Assembly (NCBI GenBank): GCA_019359435.1
Contig: JAHHHI010000064.1
Coordinates: 1 to 64,000 of the forward strand
DNA length: 64,000 nt
Direction of reading: 5' to 3'
From: Kaiparowitsia implicata GSE-PSE-MK54-09C
Lineage (GTDB): Bacteria > Cyanobacteriota > Cyanobacteriia > Elainellales > Elainellaceae
The notes below the pieces were generated by a model. That model made no database searches. It saw only the letters and a program-made list of their open reading frames with translations, and was not told the origin of the DNA. How positions within the stretch are numbered: position 1 is the first letter of the stretch; each line of letters opens with the position of its first letter. The position numbers were made by a program, and so were the translations under genes. This document shows positions 46,247-56,055 of this stretch, one piece after another.

Positions 46247-47485
46247 ATGCGTTTGAATGCTGCGATTGTAGTGTTGCTAACCAGCCTGGTGGCAGCGACC
46301 TATGGCTTCGGGATTTACCTGTTTGCTCAGCTCGTGCCCGATATGCAGGCATCTCTGGGTTTCGACTTCTCGTACGTAGGCGGTATCACGGCCTCGGCGC
46401 AGCTTGGTTTTCTAATCTGCGCCCTACTGGCCGTCTGGCTGACGCCAAAAATCGGCGGCGGCTGGATGATCGTGGCATCAGGGGCGGTCTGCGCGCTGGC
46501 GTTACTGCTGATACCCCTGTCAAACAACATCCTGGTTATCGGTGCATTACTTACTATGCTGGCGGGCACGGCTGCGACGGTCTTTGTCCCAATGGTCGAT
46601 GTCGTCGCCAGAGTTACAGCCTACCGCTACCGGGGTTTGGCCATGGGCCTGGTATCCAGCGGGACGAGCTATGGGGTCGCAATCAACAGCCTGCTGGTGC
46701 CCTTATATGCCGCGCAAGGGGAATGGCGCAGCGTCTGGTGGTGGGTAGGCCTACTGACGGTAGCCATGGCTCTTTTGGTGCTGGTGGTATTCAAGAAAGG
46801 TGGCTTGCTTAGCCCTACCGTGACTCCGACCGTAACGACCATGGCGGTCGAACCAACGGTGCCAAACAGGCGCTTAACGCTTATAAAGCCCTGGATATTG
46901 CTGATCTGGTCGATGAACTTTCTGATCGGCTTTGCCACCTTCCCGTTCCAAACCTACCTCTCATCCTACCTGAGAACCGAACTGGGTTTTGACGTGCAGT
47001 TCAGCGCCCAGGTCTGGGCCGTAATCGGCTTCGTTGGCATGTTTGCGGGACTGGCAGTCGGTTGGCTCTCAGATCGCACTGGGTTACGCGCTGCCATGTT
47101 GCTGGTCTATGGCTGCGTGGTAACGGCGGCACTGATCTTCGTAATACATCCTTCCGGTTATTGGCCATTAGTCGCTGCGGGGCTGTTTTCTACAGCCTTT
47201 TACCCAATCTTCGGCCTCATCCCCGCTTACGTTTCTAAGCTGGCATCATCCAGCGCGATGGCCGTATCCATATTTGGGATCGCCAACGTGATGCAAGGCT
47301 CTGGCGGCATGCTCGGCAATTACGGTGCGGGGTTGCTGGCCAATCACAGCGGCAGCTTTGCTGGGGTGTATGCCACCATTAGCGGCGTGGGGGTATTGCT
47401 TATCGTGTTGACCCTGAAGCTTCCCAAAGAAGCACCAGAAGCTACATCAGCAGGTTTAACCGCGAACTATCCGACTACGAGTTAG
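46247..47485 (+). CDS. MFS transporter
   Basis: 412 residues with about 12 hydrophobic helices (ALLVLVVFKKGG between two bundles). The first helix VVLLTSLVAATYGFGIYLFA and the sequence YRYRGLAMGLVSSGTSYGV fit MFS proteins of the YbfB/oxalate-formate type. The substrate is unknown. It may belong to the DadA module or be independent; the regulator at 44938 lies just before it on the same strand. Confidence 0.88.
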   Translation: MRLNAAIVVLLTSLVAATYGFGIYLFAQLVPDMQASLGFDFSYVGGITASAQLGFLICALLAVWLTPKIGGGWMIVASGAVCALALLLIPLSNNILVIGALLTMLAGTAATVFVPMVDVVARVTAYRYRGLAMGLVSSGTSYGVAINSLLVPLYAAQGEWRSVWWWVGLLTVAMALLVLVVFKKGGLLSPTVTPTVTTMAVEPTVPNRRLTLIKPWILLIWSMNFLIGFATFPFQTYLSSYLRTELGFDVQFSAQVWAVIGFVGMFAGLAVGWLSDRTGLRAAMLLVYGCVVTAALIFVIHPSGYWPLVAAGLFSTAFYPIFGLIPAYVSKLASSSAMAVSIFGIANVMQGSGGMLGNYGAGLLANHSGSFAGVYATISGVGVLLIVLTLKLPKEAPEATSAGLTANYPTTS

Positions 47486-47669
47486 CGTCCAGCAAGCGAC
47501 AGACAGACTGTCGAGAACAGGACGCGTTTTGATACTTATGGCGGCAGTAATTGCTGCCTACTGAGGGCATATCTAAGAGGCGGTACCCGCGGCTCTTCGA
47601 ACAGCCTCATCATCACTTCGCGCACCGTGTCAGTGATTAAGCGACACGATGCCGAGCGGGAGTAATCCC

Positions 47670-48182
47670 TTAATCCACGATCTCTTCCACAACGGCCTCG
47701 ACAGCCTTGTCCTGTACAAGCTCTTTCGGCCTTGTCTGATTCCGTCGAGCTTGTCCGCGCTGCCGTGTAGCCTGATGTTTCGCATGCAGCGCCTGAGCCG
47801 CCGTCACAATGCCTACAGCCTGGCCACTTAAGTTCAAGCGCGGCGCATTCTCCGTCATGCTTGCCCAGTATCGACTTCCTCGGCACCAGGTACCGATGCC
47901 CAGTTTGAGCTTTTCACTGGTTATTCCGAGCAGCTCCAGGTGTTGCTCAGCATCTTTGAGAATGCCTTCCTTTAGCGGAACTTTGGGGGCGGGACTGACC
48001 GGAAAGGCCAATGGGAAGTGCTTCTGCAATAGCCAGATCGCTTCTACTGCAGGATCTTGCTCGCGGAGCTTCGCCTGCGGAGAAGGCTTCCGCTTAGGCA
48101 GCTTCGTATTCTCAGGCTTTACCTGCACTTTTTCGGCCCGCAGGCGGTCGCGTAACTCAGCTAGTTGTTCAAAACCCATCAT
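47670..48182 (-). CDS. ProQ/FinO-domain RNA-binding protein
   Basis: 170 residues. The central part, with DPAVEAIWLLQKHFPLAFP, PLKEGILKD and IGTWCRGSRYWASM, is a ProQ/FinO domain that binds structured RNA. The ends are charged and likely flexible. Many such proteins are chromosomal or carried on mobile elements and plasmids; at this place, next to the Hachiman operon and element-type genes, it may belong to a mobile element. Specific RNA targets are unknown. Confidence 0.88.
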   Translation of the reverse strand: MMGFEQLAELRDRLRAEKVQVKPENTKLPKRKPSPQAKLREQDPAVEAIWLLQKHFPLAFPVSPAPKVPLKEGILKDAEQHLELLGITSEKLKLGIGTWCRGSRYWASMTENAPRLNLSGQAVGIVTAAQALHAKHQATRQRGQARRNQTRPKELVQDKAVEAVVEEIVD

Positions 48183-48386
48183 TCAGTTCGCAGCTTCAGT
48201 TGAAATGTGGAGCAAGGTTATCCCATGCTGTCTTTTGACACAGCCTAATCAAGAGCCGACATGATTAAGCATAAGGACTACTTTTGGCCGGGAGACACTC
48301 GTTGTGGCGGGCTACAACTGGCCAACAGCGGACAAAACCAGGCGCGCAAAGACATAGTCTAAAAACGAAGAGATTTATCTACGTTG

Positions 48387-48680
48387 TTAGCCGCGAATAG
48401 AAGCGGTGATGGAAAATTTCTCCGTCGTACCATCAGAACGGTTGACCCAGAAGCATCTGGTGCCATAGTCGGCGCTTCGAACGCTAAAATCGGTAATGCC
48501 ACAACCGATTTTATTGGCAGAGTCCGGGTGATTCTCCAGGGCCGCTCGCAAGAACACTGCGTCGTCCGCGTTGACTCTATCGCCTAAGTCATAGCGCGCG
48601 AGAATGGCTTTGAGAAACGCAATAGCGTCTCCCCGCCTTTCAAAGTGTAAGGAGCCGAGAGTGATAGGCTTTGCCGGCAT
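48387..48680 (-). CDS. DUF3223 (DCL-family) protein in Hachiman operon
   Basis: 97 residues from the ATG at 48680, with AGAGG seven bases upstream. The sequence ITLGSLHFERRGDAIAFLK and VNADDAVFLRAALENHPDS matches the DUF3223 family, as does SVRSADYGTRCFWVNRSDGT. The frame starts further upstream, but this start follows the good ribosome site. The hamB stop lies 28 bases upstream, so it is probably the last gene of the hamA-hamB-DUF3223 transcript. A role in defence is inferred from position only; DUF3223 proteins are otherwise of unknown function, some linked to plant plastid rRNA processing. Confidence 0.8.
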   Translation of the reverse strand: MPAKPITLGSLHFERRGDAIAFLKAILARYDLGDRVNADDAVFLRAALENHPDSANKIGCGITDFSVRSADYGTRCFWVNRSDGTTEKFSITASIRG

Positions 48681-48708
48681 AGGTAAACCTCTAATTCCTG
48701 GGGTGACA

Positions 48709-51309
48709 TTACTTAGCTGGTTCATCGGGTAGTGCAAGACGCTCACGCACCTCGCGTATGATAATTGCTGGAATATCCATTGCGTGGAGTTGGCCTGCGC
48801 GCTCGTAGACCCACGCTATGCATCCCTCCCTGCTGAGATCGTCGCGGGCAATTTTTTCGTATAAAGCAACAGCGCTCATGCGGGAGAGGCCAAGCTCCAT
48901 GAGCGAAAGTAGCGTCGTCGAGGAAACGCCAAATTCAAGTTGCGTTCCGATATCCAAACCGTCATCGATTAGGTCTTCACGGCCAATCTCGCGAAGATGC
49001 AAATACAGCACATCCATATAGGCGGAAAGGTATTTTGGTGCTCTAAACCGGGCGATTTGCTCCACTAACTCCATCGTGCCACGGATAAGCTCAGGCAAGT
49101 TGAAAGACCTGCCGGCCTCTTGGTGCCAATCAATACTGTCGCGAATGATCCTGGCCAGCGAGTACCCCTTTAGCCATTTGACGACGATCAACGCATATAG
49201 CTTGATGCGGGTCCCGGGGGTAAAAGCAAGAAACAAGTGCTCGTTGACTCTCCCCATAATCGTTATGAATCGGTCATAGCTGTCGTTGCTCGCAACTTCA
49301 GCAGGGAGCAGGTTTTCTACATCACCTGGGTAGGCACGAAAAGCTTCGAGAAGGTGCTGAAGGCCAATCGCATTCACACCTGGGTGCCGAGCGGCCAGGT
49401 CGACGCTGATTTCGATCTGCTCTGCTAGCACCCCCAGGGCTTGGTCGAGTTTCGCAATCGATGCGGCGTCATGGCGTTTCGCGAGGCTAGCCGCTGATAT
49501 GGAGCCGAGCCGCATAAAAGTGGTGAGCAAATAGGCTCCAACCTGCTCGAACTTATCCTTGTCCTCAATACTGGAGAAATCCGATAGTCCACGATTGGAG
49601 AGATAATCCGCCATGCCGTCACCAAGATCGAGAACAGCGTCACTTTCGCGCTTAATGGGGTAGCGTGCGCGACCAGGAACCCCGGCAGGCCAAGCCTGCT
49701 TGTCTTCCGGATCAATGCAGATGATGTTTCCTTGGAACTCATCACCCCATCTCCCTGCGCGACCAGCCAAGTTCCAGAAGTCGTGCGGCTCCATCGGGTG
49801 GCCTTTCCCTTTACGCGGTCCGCGCACCACAATTGTCCGACAGGACAAATTCACGCCCTCGATCAGAGTGGAAGTGCAAACCAGGAAACGTATCTTGCCT
49901 GACCGAAATAGCCGCTCTATCTCCAGACGGAGCAGTGACGGCATGTTGCCGTAGTGGAACGCTACCCCGAGCTCCACAAGCGGTGCCAGCCGAAAGTGCT
50001 GATGCACGCCCTTTCGAGCAAGCTCAGCGAGTTGTGAAAGTTCCAGATCAATGGGTTCAAGTTTGGGCAAAAGCTGGCTGATCAAGTCAGCGACCTCTTC
50101 CGCCTCTCCAGCTCCGTTCGCGTAGACGAGCGTACCGCCTCTTTCGCCGACAGCTGCTGCGATAAATGCGAGGCGCTTCTTGAGTCCGGCTGGTGTACTC
50201 GCGAGCTGAAGAACCCCTATTGGAAGTTCTGAGCCTTGCTGCCGAAGAGTAAGCGCCCAAAGCTTCGATTTTCGCGGCACTTGGGTCGCGACTATTAGAT
50301 TCTGAAGGACCGTAGAGGAATCGCTATCGACAGCGATGGTCTGTACACCATCGGGAGCGTCGGAGAGTAACTCCTCCGGATTTTGGGTTGCAGGGCTGAT
50401 AAAAACGGCTTTCAGTTTTGGGTTGGCGCGAGTGGCTCGCTCTATTGCGTCCTGCAAAATCACGCCGCGCTGGTTGTCACCGATCTTGTGCGCCTCGTCC
50501 ACGATGAGCAGGTCGACCGAAAGCACATCGCCGAGCACGTTGGCGAGAAGGTGCAACCGCTCTTGCGTAAAGACGAGAATCACTCGAGCGCCACCCGCCC
50601 GCGCAGCTTTATATTTATCGGTGAGGGGAAGGGACGAAACCTCCACTAGCTCGGTATTACCGAGGAGCTCCTTGAGATTGGTCTCAATTTCGGAGACTAG
50701 CGCGCGGGTCGGGGCGAGATAGACAACCACCCGGCTCTCACCCGCTACCACTTGGTCGATCAGCCACTGAAGCACAAGAAACGTCTTACCAGAAGCAGTC
50801 GGTGCTGATGCCGAGAGCCAGTTATCTCCAGTCGCATTAGTCCAGAAGCGCTGCTGAAAATCGTTTACCTGAAGCCAAGCCCCGCTCGATTGCACCAGGA
50901 TGGAACGATCCATCTCACGACGCTGAGCTTCAAGACGCAACGCAATACCAAGCCGCGCATTGAGATCGGCCTCCACCAATTCGCGATCGGTGGCTAACGT
51001 AATTGCCCGAAAGTTGGAAAGCTTGCCCATCAGGACGGCACCAGCATCTTTGAGTGCTTGATCATCCGTCAAAGAAATCGCAGCGGTTGCGACTCGTAGC
51101 GCGGCTTCTTGATCGACCCTTTTATCGGATCGCGCGAGAATACTGCCGGCGAGCAACAATCTGGGCCAGTCAATGGACGCTGAGGACTGTACCGAGGTAT
51201 CTGATGCCAGATTGTCGAGTTCATTGCGTACTGTGAGTTGAGTGATCGTATCGAGATCGCATCGAACGCCTTCTTGGAGAAGCCACGATTGTAGACCGGC
51301 GAGGCTCAT
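48709..51309 (-). CDS. hamB: Hachiman helicase HamB
   Basis: 866 residues from the ATG at 51309, which overlaps the hamA stop by one base (TAATG), so translation is likely coupled. A superfamily 2 helicase: Walker A SAPTASGKT (about 168-176), DEAH at 271-274, SPATQNPEEL, and later TLIEGVNLS and NLAGRAGRWG (about 513-522). A long C-terminal helical part follows. In Hachiman, HamB senses or unwinds aberrant DNA and frees the HamA nuclease to attack cellular DNA during phage infection (established for the family). Confidence 0.9.
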   Translation of the reverse strand: MSLAGLQSWLLQEGVRCDLDTITQLTVRNELDNLASDTSVQSSASIDWPRLLLAGSILARSDKRVDQEAALRVATAAISLTDDQALKDAGAVLMGKLSNFRAITLATDRELVEADLNARLGIALRLEAQRREMDRSILVQSSGAWLQVNDFQQRFWTNATGDNWLSASAPTASGKTFLVLQWLIDQVVAGESRVVVYLAPTRALVSEIETNLKELLGNTELVEVSSLPLTDKYKAARAGGARVILVFTQERLHLLANVLGDVLSVDLLIVDEAHKIGDNQRGVILQDAIERATRANPKLKAVFISPATQNPEELLSDAPDGVQTIAVDSDSSTVLQNLIVATQVPRKSKLWALTLRQQGSELPIGVLQLASTPAGLKKRLAFIAAAVGERGGTLVYANGAGEAEEVADLISQLLPKLEPIDLELSQLAELARKGVHQHFRLAPLVELGVAFHYGNMPSLLRLEIERLFRSGKIRFLVCTSTLIEGVNLSCRTIVVRGPRKGKGHPMEPHDFWNLAGRAGRWGDEFQGNIICIDPEDKQAWPAGVPGRARYPIKRESDAVLDLGDGMADYLSNRGLSDFSSIEDKDKFEQVGAYLLTTFMRLGSISAASLAKRHDAASIAKLDQALGVLAEQIEISVDLAARHPGVNAIGLQHLLEAFRAYPGDVENLLPAEVASNDSYDRFITIMGRVNEHLFLAFTPGTRIKLYALIVVKWLKGYSLARIIRDSIDWHQEAGRSFNLPELIRGTMELVEQIARFRAPKYLSAYMDVLYLHLREIGREDLIDDGLDIGTQLEFGVSSTTLLSLMELGLSRMSAVALYEKIARDDLSREGCIAWVYERAGQLHAMDIPAIIIREVRERLALPDEPAK

Positions 51310-52256
51310 TATTCCTTGATCCCCATTGCCTTGAGGAATGCGGCGCGGAAACCTTCGGCCGACGGCAGAGGGATGCAAAACAACTCCACTTCTATCTGAT
51401 CGAGCTTCTCCAATTTCAGCCGTTCACCAATACGATTGCTCCAACCTCTAAGTGCAGTACGGGACGCCTCGACGATCTCCTCAGCGACCGCCTTCGCTTC
51501 GCCTTTCGGGTAGAACGGTGCGTCGAAGCCTACAAGGGCCACGCCGCAATATTGAACCCGCTTAGACATGACCGATGACTTGTCAAAATACTTCTTGAGT
51601 GCATCGGTGAGTGCCGGATTGCTAAGGTCGGCCTTATCGCTAAGGAGCATCAGATCGCGCTCCCTCCCTGCCTCCTCGTGTTCGGGCTCCAGTAGAAAGG
51701 GGGAGAGAGAATTGAGACAGTCGCGAATCGCAGCACTCGCATCTGCGTAGACTTTTGATTCACCCCAGTAGAGCTTTAAAGTGCCCTCCGATGTCACTCC
51801 CGCATACACACCATCCGCACCGTGATAGTGCATACGCGTGTCCGTCTTGAGATCCATCTTGCAAAGTATCTGCGGCAGCTTGAGGAAGCGCTCCGCCAGC
51901 AGGAACAGCAGCATCTCTCCGCCCTCCCCGGTGTTCGCCAAGTCAGTAAACGAGCGCTTGGCCCGCTCGATTAGTTCGGCGACTGCCTCGGTGCTGTTGA
52001 ATCTGTTGTCACGCGCTTTTGCGTCGGCGAGCTTCGAGCGCGGGATAGCATAATCAACGACGGCATTCCGCATGAACTCTGCCAGTCGATGAGGTTGAAC
52101 ACGGCCATTTCCATCCACTGATAGGCAGTGGCAGTGAATCTTGACTAAATGCCCATCAATGGGCACGTCACGCTCTACGAGCGTCAGGTGAACCTCAAGT
52201 GCTTCCGGGTTCCCCGTTAGAGCAGATTCGAGTTCGGCAGGGGTAATGATCGACAA
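51309..52256 (-). CDS. hamA: Hachiman nuclease HamA (DUF1837)
   Basis: 315 residues if TTG at 52256 is the start, with GGAGG four bases upstream; the frame is open to 52526, but the extra N-terminus does not look like the family. The DUF1837 core has GEMLLFLLAERFLKLPQIL and MHYHGADGVYAG, and the nuclease-type acid/lysine pair LYWGESKVY (the PD-(D/E)XK-like ExK). Length fits HamA. It heads the operon, followed by hamB with overlapping stop/start and then DUF3223. Confidence 0.88.
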   Translation of the reverse strand: MSIITPAELESALTGNPEALEVHLTLVERDVPIDGHLVKIHCHCLSVDGNGRVQPHRLAEFMRNAVVDYAIPRSKLADAKARDNRFNSTEAVAELIERAKRSFTDLANTGEGGEMLLFLLAERFLKLPQILCKMDLKTDTRMHYHGADGVYAGVTSEGTLKLYWGESKVYADASAAIRDCLNSLSPFLLEPEHEEAGRERDLMLLSDKADLSNPALTDALKKYFDKSSVMSKRVQYCGVALVGFDAPFYPKGEAKAVAEEIVEASRTALRGWSNRIGERLKLEKLDQIEVELFCIPLPSAEGFRAAFLKAMGIKE

Positions 52257-52900
52257 ACGGCCTCCGTTCCTTGTAGTCCACTCATCTGCAACGAGATGGC
52301 ATATTGAGATCGCAATGTAACCGGCTTGCGCTGTGCTGAATAGGCCAAGCATTTGTAGGGCTCTTGAGCCTCCGCTTCTGGCCGACTGCAGCCATTGTTG
52401 TGGCTCACTCCTCGAATCCCCAAAAATTTGCACAAAAGTCCGTGGACTTAAGAATCCTCGTACGCATGAACAAGTGCGGCCCCTGCGGAAAAACATGGTA
52501 GAAGCCGAATCGTACACACCGCCCATCTACGCCCCAACATGTTGCCATCCTGAAACCCGCGAGCTAGAGTGCGCCCGTCGTGGTAAATCCCGCGACCGGG
52601 CGTCAGAACCCGACAAATCGAGGGCGCGGTAGCGTCATAGCGAAGCGGCAGGCACTCCAGTGTTTTGCTATCGCTTTTCTATGGCAGGCCGTGCGGGGCA
52701 GGCGTTTGCCTGGCCGGTTCCCTCGGTTACCGGTTTCTGACCCCCGTACGGTCTGCCACCATACTGCGTCAGAACGGATGGTGGCGGCTCCTTAATCAAA
52801 CCGAGGAGCATAAGGAAAATGCGCTACCCCTTTTTTACCCAAGAGCTCCGCCTTGGCCTTCTACTCTGGCTGTTCATCTCTGCTACCGCGGAGGTGCGTC
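52257..52900. other. Region upstream of hamA and element-type genes
   Basis: About 640 bases with no clear gene except the possible N-terminal extension of hamA to 52526. It should hold divergent promoters for hamA and for the small gene at 52901. The stretch 52640-52800 has the look of leader DNA in integrative elements, but this is an impression, not a match that I can show. Confidence 0.4.
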
Positions 52901-53170
52901 ATGGCTGAGTTCGAAACCTGCGTTGTACCCTTCCCACGGCAACCGAGCCCACTGCACGAATCAGAGCGCTCTGCCCTCCCCGTCGAAGCTGCAGCTGAAC
53001 TGCGCGCAATCATGCTCGGCAATCTGCTGGATCAAATGGCCGAGCCCGATGGCCTCCAACCAGAAAACCTACGGTCCCGCGTGGCGGCTTACTCAGCCTT
53101 GGATCTGTTAGACGAAATGGTGGTGCTCTACCGCCGTGCACTTTCCGAAGTGCGAGGAGGTGCCAGATGA
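52901..53170 (+). CDS. Small hypothetical protein, mobile-element type
   Basis: 89 residues from the ATG at 52901, with GGAGG six bases upstream. No recognised domain; helical, acidic and Leu-rich in the second half (AAELRAIMLGNLLDQMAE, YSALDLLDEMVVLYRRALSE). The stop overlaps the next start (ATGA at 53167), so the two are translationally coupled. Such pairs are common in element DNA; function unknown. Confidence 0.6.
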   Translation: MAEFETCVVPFPRQPSPLHESERSALPVEAAAELRAIMLGNLLDQMAEPDGLQPENLRSRVAAYSALDLLDEMVVLYRRALSEVRGGAR

Positions 53171-53463
53171 GCAAAGGCGTTATGACTTGCCTACCGGCCC
53201 ATGATGGCCACCCAGGAATAGAGATCATATGGGCGGCTGACTGCCGGCAGGCGTTCAATCAAGGCGTAAAGCTGGCTCAGGCATGGCTCGACAATGCGAA
53301 GACTGGTTGGCTGTGGGCAGCCATGATCGCCGAGCGCGACCTTCTACCCTGCGCCATTGAAAGGCGTGCCTTCGAAGTGGGCTTCCTGAGCCGAATTCAT
53401 CAACGAATATGCTCGCTACAGCGCAACGAGCACCAGGTAAGGGACCTTCCTTTGACCTTGTAG
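53167..53463 (+). CDS. Small hypothetical protein coupled to upstream gene
   Basis: 98 residues beginning with an ATG that overlaps the previous stop. No recognised domain. It has Trp/Ala-rich stretches (EIIWAADCRQAFNQGVKLA and TGWLWAAMIAERDLLPCAIER) and three Cys. Function unknown. Confidence 0.6.
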   Translation: MSKGVMTCLPAHDGHPGIEIIWAADCRQAFNQGVKLAQAWLDNAKTGWLWAAMIAERDLLPCAIERRAFEVGFLSRIHQRICSLQRNEHQVRDLPLTL

Positions 53464-53768
53464 CAGATACCTCTAGCCGGCAATGCCGGCTAGTGACTCT
53501 ATCAACGCTGACTTATCCACCAAAGTGATCTGAGTCTAGTAGCTGCTTTCGGCCCAGGCTGTGTAAAAACACAAGCTCCGTTCTTGGTCAGTCAGCAGAC
53601 CTGAAATTTGCGTAGGAACGCGATTTTTGTTCCGACTCAGACCATCAAGCCTGCTCGAAAACGTTTTTACACAGCCTCGGCCAAGAGCGGTCATATGGTC
53701 TCTATAAACCCTCCCGGCAATTGAACTCGATAGGTGGCAGCCGACTGACGGCCGCCACCCATTAGGAT
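53464..53768. other. Gap before TerC gene, includes MITE
   Basis: About 300 bases between a small gene and the TerC-family gene. It contains the 122-bp MITE at 53556-53677 and otherwise nothing recognised. Confidence 0.5.
53556..53677. mobile_element. 122-bp MITE with 15-bp terminal inverted repeats
   Basis: The ends AGGCTGTGTAAAAAC (53556-53570) and its reverse complement (53663-53677) are perfect. Nothing codes between. The size and the end sequence fit a non-autonomous miniature element whose mobilising transposase is elsewhere. Confidence 0.75.
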
Positions 53769-54761
53769 TCAGCCCTGCGGGCTAGCTGAGGGCTGACCAC
53801 GGGTTTTCCAAAGCGAAAGCAGCACACCGCCCAGCAGTAGACCCAGAGTCACGCTCAAGGAAATGACGGCCGGAATCTTGCCGATGATGCCAACCAGGAA
53901 GATCTTACCGCCGATAAACACCAGCACTAATGCCAGGGCGTACTTGAGGTAGGCGAATCGGTGAATCATTGCCGCCAAGGCGAAGTACAACGCGCGTAGA
54001 CCAAGGATGGCAAAGATGTTCGAGGTATAGACGATGAAGGGATCCTGGGTAATGGCGAAGATCGCCGGCACGCTGTCTACCGCGAACACTAGGTCGGCAC
54101 ACTCGATCAGCACCAGGGCAAGGAACAACGGCGTCGCCCAGACCACGGCTTTACCGCTGGCATCTGCCTGGCGGACGAAGAAGCGCCACTCATGCAGGCG
54201 CTCGGTCACCCGCATGTGTTTGCGCAGAAACTTCACGAGTGGGTTTTCGCTGAGGTCAGGGTGTGCGTCGACCTTGCTGAAAAGCATCTTCACCCCAGTA
54301 AGCAGAAGGAAGATGCCAAACACATAGAGAATCCAGCTGAACTCGGCGATCAGCGCCGCCCCGAGACCAATCATGATCGCGCGCAGCACGATTACCCCGA
54401 GAATGCCCCAGAACAGCACCTCGTGCTGGTACTTACGCGGAATGGCTAGAAAGCTGAAGATCATCGCCATCAGGAATACGTTGTCCATCGACAACGATTT
54501 TTCGATCAGAAAGCCGGTGTAGAAATCCATCCCGGCGTCACCGCCCTTGACCTGCCAGACCCAAAGGCCGAACAGCAGGCCGGCCGTGATATAGCCAGCC
54601 GACAGCAGCAGGCTTTCACGAACGCCGATTTCTCGATGCTCACGGTGTAACACCCCGAGGTCAAAGACTAACAGGCTGATGACGATGCTGATAAAAACGA
54701 GCCACAACCAGGTGGCAGTGCCGAGAAACTCGGCTAGGAAGAACGGTTCTAGGGCAGTCAT
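53769..54761 (-). CDS. TerC/Alx-family membrane protein
   Basis: 330 residues from the ATG at 54761, which has GGAGGGG close upstream. Nine or so membrane helices. The conserved TerC motifs SLSMDNVFLMAMIFS and ECADLVFAVDSVPAIFAIT are both present, with Asp residues in the membrane thought to bind metal ions. The family takes part in tellurite resistance or in manganese export and pH response. Single gene. The leader upstream has a GCCGGCAACGCCGG hairpin but no recognisable yybP-ykoY riboswitch. Confidence 0.9.
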   Translation of the reverse strand: MTALEPFFLAEFLGTATWLWLVFISIVISLLVFDLGVLHREHREIGVRESLLLSAGYITAGLLFGLWVWQVKGGDAGMDFYTGFLIEKSLSMDNVFLMAMIFSFLAIPRKYQHEVLFWGILGVIVLRAIMIGLGAALIAEFSWILYVFGIFLLLTGVKMLFSKVDAHPDLSENPLVKFLRKHMRVTERLHEWRFFVRQADASGKAVVWATPLFLALVLIECADLVFAVDSVPAIFAITQDPFIVYTSNIFAILGLRALYFALAAMIHRFAYLKYALALVLVFIGGKIFLVGIIGKIPAVISLSVTLGLLLGGVLLSLWKTRGQPSASPQG

Positions 54762-55017
54762 GAGCCCCTCCTCTAAGTGTCGAAGTTGTACAAACTGCAA
54801 CTCCGACATGGCAGCGGTTAGCTGTCAGAGGGGCCCGGCGTTGCCGGCGGAAATGTAGAGGGGTGTGTGGAGCTTCTCAATCACTCAAGAGTTGCAAATT
54901 ATTTCATTTTTGGAGGCCACAGCTGGGCTCAAAACGGCCAAAAGCGGAAGTTTGCGGCTGGCAGCCCAGGCAGAAAAAGACCTCCAAGGTGCCGACAAAA
55001 TTAGGGGCGACTCACTG

Positions 55018-55911
55018 TTAGCTCTTTCCGCAAACACCAAGAACCAGACTGCGAAGCCATCGATGAGCCGGATCAGCACTAAATCGTGGATGCCAAAGCA
55101 TTGAAACGGTGAACTCCGCAGTATGGAAAGGAAGCGGGAAACTATGCATGCCCTCGCGCAAACTCGCGGTATGGCGCTCGGGAACACTGGCGATCAGGTC
55201 TGATCCCCGGGCCAGCCCCAGCGCGGTTGAAAAGCCACCGACGATCGTGACTATCTTTCGCTCCAATCCAAGTGGCAGCAGCGCGTCATCGATGGGGCCT
55301 TTTTCTATCCCTTCTCGCGACACGGAGATATGCATGCCCGCCGCATACTTTTCCGGCGTGATTGTGCCGCGACTTAATGGATGACTGGCTCGTACAACGC
55401 CAACGTAATTGTCTCTGAACAAAGACTGGCCCTTCAGCTCGGGGGCAGAGGCCAGATCTATCACACCGGTTTCGAGATCGACGATTCCATCGCGTAATGG
55501 CTTACTGTCTTTGTCCGGCTTCTGCATAAAGAACAGCCGTACTCCAGGGGCTTGCTCCCCTATACGCGCGATAAGTGCAGGGCCAAAGTTCTCAGCAAAA
55601 CCCTCACTGGTCCTGATCGCGAATGTCCGGTCGAGTTTTTCCAGGTCAAGAAGCTCGGCTGGGCGCAAAACCTCCTGCGCATCCCGAACAAGCTGACCGA
55701 TGCGATCACGAAGTTCGATCGCCCTGGGAGTAGGAACGAGCCCACGTCCCGCCCTAACCAAAAGCGGATCTCCCGTGGTTTCTCTAAGCCGCGCAAGTGC
55801 CCGGCTCATCGCCGAGGGACTGAGCCGCAGGCGTTTAGCTGCACGCGCGACACTTCCCTCAGAGAGCACTGCGTCAAGGGTGATGAGCAGATTAAGGTCT
55901 GGATTCGACAT
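55018..55911 (-). CDS. LysR-type transcriptional regulator
   Basis: 297 residues. N-terminal winged helix-turn-helix with NLLITLDAVLSEGSVARAAK and SPSAMSRALARLRETTGDPL; substrate-binding domain follows with GIVDLETGVIDLASAPELKG. It is divergent from the cupin-MFS pair starting at 56056, with a gap of 144 bases, so it probably controls that pair. Ligand unknown. Confidence 0.9.
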   Translation of the reverse strand: MSNPDLNLLITLDAVLSEGSVARAAKRLRLSPSAMSRALARLRETTGDPLLVRAGRGLVPTPRAIELRDRIGQLVRDAQEVLRPAELLDLEKLDRTFAIRTSEGFAENFGPALIARIGEQAPGVRLFFMQKPDKDSKPLRDGIVDLETGVIDLASAPELKGQSLFRDNYVGVVRASHPLSRGTITPEKYAAGMHISVSREGIEKGPIDDALLPLGLERKIVTIVGGFSTALGLARGSDLIASVPERHTASLREGMHSFPLPFHTAEFTVSMLWHPRFSADPAHRWLRSLVLGVCGKS

Positions 55912-56055
55912 AGTCCGATGTTAGCCCAACTCGCCTAATACATGGCGTCAGACGCAACAATAAAGTGCAACCAGTGCGTCTTCCGCCATGTCTGTACGCT
56001 GCATACAGTTCTCTCCATCGGCACATTCGTACCGAAGTGGATGAGGAGATGATGC

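Noticed and set aside
47536-47886. 116-codon frame on the minus strand
   Set aside because: It overlaps the ProQ-type gene in a different frame and has Arg/Cys-rich chance composition.
54762-54895. Manganese/pH riboswitch (yybP-ykoY) upstream of the TerC-family gene
   Set aside because: Only a GCCGGCAACGCCGG hairpin is seen; I could not find the conserved motif core, so I do not claim a riboswitch.
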